A stretch of DNA of 7,675 bases, taken from the NCBI GenBank assembly GCA_017883215.1, contig JADGOA010000183.1, forward strand, positions 1 to 7,675, given 5' to 3'. The number at the start of each line of letters is the position of its first letter. The first letter of the stretch is position 1. The position numbers and the translations under genes are program-made. This document shows positions 4,844-7,675 of the stretch, in pieces. This stretch comes from Thermoanaerobaculia bacterium. GTDB taxonomy: Bacteria; Acidobacteriota; Thermoanaerobaculia; Gp7-AA8. The notes under the pieces were generated by a model. It searched no databases. It saw nothing but the letters and a program-made list of their open reading frames with translations, and was not told the origin of the DNA.

Positions 4844-7675
4844 ATGCCCAAATACCCGCTGTCGACCGAGTACGACCACCTCCCCTTCGTTCAGGAGGTT
4901 TACGAAGGGGGCGGGGCGAAGAAAGAGAAGCGTCGGGCACGCGACTACCACGCTCCCGACGCCAGCAGCCGCCCCTGGGCCGAGCTGCGCGCCTCTTCGG
5001 CGTTCTCCTTTCTCGACGGCGCCTCACTCCCCGAAGACCTGATCCAGACCGCGGCCGAACGCGACATCCCGGCGATGGCGCTCGTCGACCGCAACGGCGT
5101 TTACGGCGCGCCGCGGTTTTACACCGCAGCGAAAAAGGCCGGCGTGCGCGCACTCGTCGGCGCGGAACTGGTACTCGCGGAGGGGTCGCGAGGTCACGAG
5201 GTCACGAGGTCGCGAGGTCAAGGCACATCCCGCGACCTCGCAACCTCGCAACCTCGTGACCCGCACACTTCACGCCTCACGCTCCTCGTCCAGAACCGCA
5301 CCGGCTACAAGAACCTCTGCAAGCTCCTCACGGCGGGCGCGCTCGGCAAAGAAAAGGGGCAGGCCAGCTACACCTGGGAGCTCATCGAGCAGTACGCCGA
5401 GGGGCTGCACTGCCTCACCGGCGGCGACGAGGGGCCGCTCGCAACCGCGCTGCAATCGGCAGGGGCCGAAGAGGCTCGGGCGGTCCTCCGGAAGATCAGC
5501 GGGATGTTCAAGGGCCGCACCCACGTGGAGCTGCAGCGGCACCACCGACGCGGCGAAGAGCACCGCAACCATGCCCTCGTCGAGCTGGCCCGCACGCTCC
5601 GCCTTCCCATCGTGGCCACCAACGGCGTCCGCTACGCCCGCCCGGCCGACAAAGAGCTGCACGACATCCTGACCTGCATACGCGAAGGTCAACATGTTGA
5701 TAATGCCGGCCGTCTGCTGGGTGTCAATCGCGAGCGCTACATCAAGTCCGCCGCGGAGATGTCGGCGCTCTTCGAAGACCTCCCTCAGGCCGTCGACGGA
5801 GCCTGGACGCTCGCCAATACCCTCGACTTCACCCTCGCCGACCTCGGGTACCAGTTCCCCGACTACCCTCTGCCCGCCGGCGAGACCAACAACTCGTTCT
5901 TGCGGAAGATCACCTGGAACGCGGCCACATCGCGCTTCCGCCCGCTCACCGCGAAAGCGCAGGCGCAGATCGAGAAAGAGCTGAACATGATCGAGAAACT
6001 CGATCTGGCCGGCTATTTCCTGATCGTCTGGGACATCGTTCAGTTCTGCACGCGCGAGAACATCCTCGTGCAGGGCCGGGGCTCGGCGGCAAACAGCGCC
6101 GTCTGCTATGCGCTCGGCATCACCGCCGTCGACCCGGTGAAGATGGAGCTGCTGTTCGAACGATTCCTCTCCGAAGAGCGCGGCGAATGGCCCGACATCG
6201 ACCTCGATCTCCCTTCCGGCGATCAACGCGAGAAGGTCATTCAACACGTGTACGCGACGTACGGCGTCCACGGAGCGGCCATGACGGCCAACGTCATCAC
6301 CTACCGCGACCGCTCCGCCGCGCGCGAAGTCGGAAAAGCCCTCGGCTACTCCGCCGAGCAGGTCGACAAGATCGCCAAGAGCATCTCCACCTGGAACTTC
6401 GGCGAGATCCGAGAAAAGCTGGAGTCGCTTCCCCGGGAGCTGGCCCGCAACGGATTCGATCCCGAGGACCGGCGCGCGCAGCACCTGATGCGGATGTACC
6501 TGCAGATCCAGAATCTGCCGCGACACCTGGGACAGCACTCCGGCGGCATGGTCATGGCCAGAGGCCGCCTCGACGAAGTCGTGCCTCTCGAGCCAGCCTC
6601 CATGCCCGGCCGCGTCGTCATCCAGTGGGACAAAGACGATTGCGCAGACCTCGGCCTCATCAAGGTCGACCTCCTCGGCCTGGGAATGCTCTCGGCCATC
6701 GAGCAGATGATTCCGCTGATTCGCAATCACGAAGGTAAAGAAGTTGACCTTGCCCACCTGCCCCAGGACGACCCGCTCGTCTACAAGATGCTGAACGAGG
6801 CCGACACCATCGGCATGTTCCAGGTCGAGAGCCGCGCGCAGATGGCGTCGCTTCCGCGCAATGCTCCGAAGAAGTTCTACGACATCGTCATTCAGGTGGC
6901 GATCATCCGGCCTGGACCGATCGTCGGCGGCATGATCCGCCCGTTCTTCGACCGCCGGCAGGGGAAAGCGCCGGTCGAATACCCCCACCCTTGCCTCGAG
7001 CCGATCCTCAAGCGGACGCTGGGCGTGCCGCTCTTCCAGGAGCAGCTGCTCCGCATCGCCATGGTTGCAGCGAACTTCAGCGGGGGCGAAGCGGAGGAGC
7101 TGCGGCGCGCCATGGGCTTCAAACGCTCCATGGAGCGGATGATGGACATCGAGGCGCGGCTCCGCGCCGGCATGACGAAGAACGGAATCGATGCCGCGGC
7201 GCAGGAGCAGATCGTCAAGTCGATCACCTCGTTCGCGCTGTACGGATTCCCGGAGTCGCACGCGGCGAGCTTCGCGCTCATCGCCTACGCCAGCGCCTAC
7301 TTGAAAGCCCGGCACCCGGCTGCCTTCTACGTCGCGCTGCTCAACGCCTGGCCCATGGGGTTCTACCACCCGGCCACCCTCGTCAAAGACGCCCAGCGGC
7401 GCGGCGTCGAGACTTTCCCCATCGACGTCAACCACTCGGGGTGGGAGTGCCGTTGGGAAAACGGCGGCGTGCGGCTGGGCATGAGGTTCGTGAAAGGGCT
7501 GCGCGAGGCGACCGGAAGGGCCATCGAGGCCGCGCGCCATCCCGAGCCGCCGGGATCCCTCGCGGTCTCCGCGGCTTCTAATGACACGCGCCAAGCCTGT
7601 CATCCCGAGCTGCCGAAGCCGCGGAGCGGCGAAGGACAGCGAGGGATCCCCCGCACTCCCGGGGTGGCGGGGGAT
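4844..7675 (+). CDS. dnaE2: Error-prone DNA polymerase DnaE2/ImuC, C-terminus cut by window edge
   Basis: The frame is open for 944 codons from ATG 4844 to the window end. It encodes a C-family polymerase of the DnaE2 (ImuC) type, used in SOS translesion synthesis; the family is usually about 1,050-1,100 residues, so roughly 100-180 are missing. A PHP domain begins at WAELRASSAFSFLDGAS (45-61). Palm and finger motifs follow: GRGSAANS (411-418), WPDIDLDLPSGD with D451, D453 and D455, GQHSGGMVM (H565), QWDKDD, KVDLLGLGML with D609, and LFQEQLLRIAMVAANFSGGE. The wording KVDLLGLGMLSA and VAIIRPGP favours DnaE2 over replicative DnaE. The PHP metal ligands look lost: ELRASS and ATNGVRYA (258-265) replace His/Asp-containing motifs. 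The first 44 residues precede the normal PHP start. Residues about 114-139 and everything from 899 are encoded by repeats. The ATG is the first start after an in-frame stop in the preceding repeat. No imuA or imuB is adjacent upstream. Confidence 0.92.
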   Translation, partial: MPKYPLSTEYDHLPFVQEVYEGGGAKKEKRRARDYHAPDASSRPWAELRASSAFSFLDGASLPEDLIQTAAERDIPAMALVDRNGVYGAPRFYTAAKKAGVRALVGAELVLAEGSRGHEVTRSRGQGTSRDLATSQPRDPHTSRLTLLVQNRTGYKNLCKLLTAGALGKEKGQASYTWELIEQYAEGLHCLTGGDEGPLATALQSAGAEEARAVLRKISGMFKGRTHVELQRHHRRGEEHRNHALVELARTLRLPIVATNGVRYARPADKELHDILTCIREGQHVDNAGRLLGVNRERYIKSAAEMSALFEDLPQAVDGAWTLANTLDFTLADLGYQFPDYPLPAGETNNSFLRKITWNAATSRFRPLTAKAQAQIEKELNMIEKLDLAGYFLIVWDIVQFCTRENILVQGRGSAANSAVCYALGITAVDPVKMELLFERFLSEERGEWPDIDLDLPSGDQREKVIQHVYATYGVHGAAMTANVITYRDRSAAREVGKALGYSAEQVDKIAKSISTWNFGEIREKLESLPRELARNGFDPEDRRAQHLMRMYLQIQNLPRHLGQHSGGMVMARGRLDEVVPLEPASMPGRVVIQWDKDDCADLGLIKVDLLGLGMLSAIEQMIPLIRNHEGKEVDLAHLPQDDPLVYKMLNEADTIGMFQVESRAQMASLPRNAPKKFYDIVIQVAIIRPGPIVGGMIRPFFDRRQGKAPVEYPHPCLEPILKRTLGVPLFQEQLLRIAMVAANFSGGEAEELRRAMGFKRSMERMMDIEARLRAGMTKNGIDAAAQEQIVKSITSFALYGFPESHAASFALIAYASAYLKARHPAAFYVALLNAWPMGFYHPATLVKDAQRRGVETFPIDVNHSGWECRWENGGVRLGMRFVKGLREATGRAIEAARHPEPPGSLAVSAASNDTRQACHPELPKPRSGEGQRGIPRTPGVAGD
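5185..5260. repeat. Inverted tandem-octamer repeat (GTCRCGAG)4 ... (CTCGYRAC)3 inside dnaE2
   Basis: The left arm is GTCGCGAG, GTCACGAG, GTCACGAG, GTCGCGAG plus GTCA (5185-5220). The right arm is CGCGAC, CTCGCAAC, CTCGCAAC, CTCGTGAC (5231-5260), with a 10-base spacer. It is translated in frame as about residues 114-139 of the polymerase, between the PHP strand GAELVLAE and RLTLLVQNRTGYKNLC, segments that are normally close together in the family. It has the same design as the three repeats at the gene boundaries, but its units contain no stop codon in the frame used. Confidence 0.93.
7538..7675. repeat. Imperfect inverted repeat of the GTCATCCCGAG type read in frame in dnaE2
   Basis: CATCCCGAG occurs at 7538-7546 and again at 7601-7609. 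GGGATCCCTCGC (7552-7563) pairs with GCGAGGGATCCC (7639-7650), and TCCGCGGCTTC (7568-7578) pairs with GAAGCCGCGGA (7615-7625), giving a long imperfect hairpin. TGACA/TGTCA in the middle adds further pairing. Translation continues through it without a stop (residues 899-944), producing sequence such as CHPELPKPRSGEGQRG, recognisable as translated repeat and not polymerase. The element continues past the window edge. I recall similar repeats as abundant in Acidobacteriota and some other phyla. Confidence 0.75.

Noticed and set aside
4893..4898. Strong AGGAGG sequence inside the 5' part of dnaE2 as a ribosome binding site
   Set aside because: No ATG, GTG or TTG follows in the dnaE2 frame at a suitable distance; it is coding sequence (QEV).
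2343..5260. CRISPR-like arrays
   Set aside because: Units are only 7-8 bp, directly abutting with no unique spacers, and arranged as inverted arms, so they are not CRISPR.
5270..7603. 777-codon open frame on the minus strand opposite dnaE2
   Set aside because: The plus strand encodes a full set of polymerase motifs across the same interval. The antisense protein has no recognisable fold and is rich in Arg, Asp, Glu, Val and Leu, as expected from a GC-rich gene read backwards.

Overview
GC-rich bacterial DNA carrying five protein genes separated by short gaps, every one of which contains a structured repeat. The base composition, the GT4/GT2/radical-SAM gene content and the abundance of small palindromic repeats (including a 'GTCATCCCGAG ... 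GAGGGATCC' type) resemble soil Acidobacteriota. That placement comes from recalled similarity, not from a marker gene, and is tentative.

Layout. Minus strand, in transcription order: a membrane-anchored family 2 glycosyltransferase (3352 to 2396), a radical SAM protein with a partial SPASM-type C-terminal cysteine set (2297 to 1218), and a family 4 glycosyltransferase (1081 to the left edge, C-terminus missing). Plus strand, divergent from these: a polyprenol-phosphate-sugar-synthase-like GT2 with two membrane helices and an unusual charged tail (3421 to 4755), then an error-prone DNA polymerase of the DnaE2/ImuC type (4844 to the right edge, C-terminus missing). The two end genes were read directly in their open frames because each runs off the window.

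How the genes may work together. The three glycosyltransferases and the radical SAM enzyme look like part of an envelope glycolipid or polysaccharide locus: the DPM1-like enzyme could supply lipid-linked sugar and the others could extend or modify the product. No substrate can be read from sequence. dnaE2 is a translesion polymerase and probably an unrelated neighbour; no imuA or imuB lies next to it here.

The most striking feature is not a gene. Four loci (2343-2417, 3341-3411, 4765-4835, 5185-5260) have different sequences but one design: three or four tandem units of 7 or 8 bp, a spacer of about 10-27 bp, then the same unit reversed and complemented three or four times, for a total of 71-76 bp each. 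One supplies the stop codon of the first GT2, one supplies its annotated start codon, one fills the gap before dnaE2, and one is translated in frame inside dnaE2. A one-armed heptamer array (157-191) sits inside the GT4 gene. A second class of palindromic elements with GGAGTGCGG / CCGCACTCC ends occurs at 466-582 (in frame inside GT4) and 1110-1196. A third type is read in frame in dnaE2 from 7538. No RNA genes, CRISPR array, transposase or origin were seen, and no gap between genes exceeds 136 bp.
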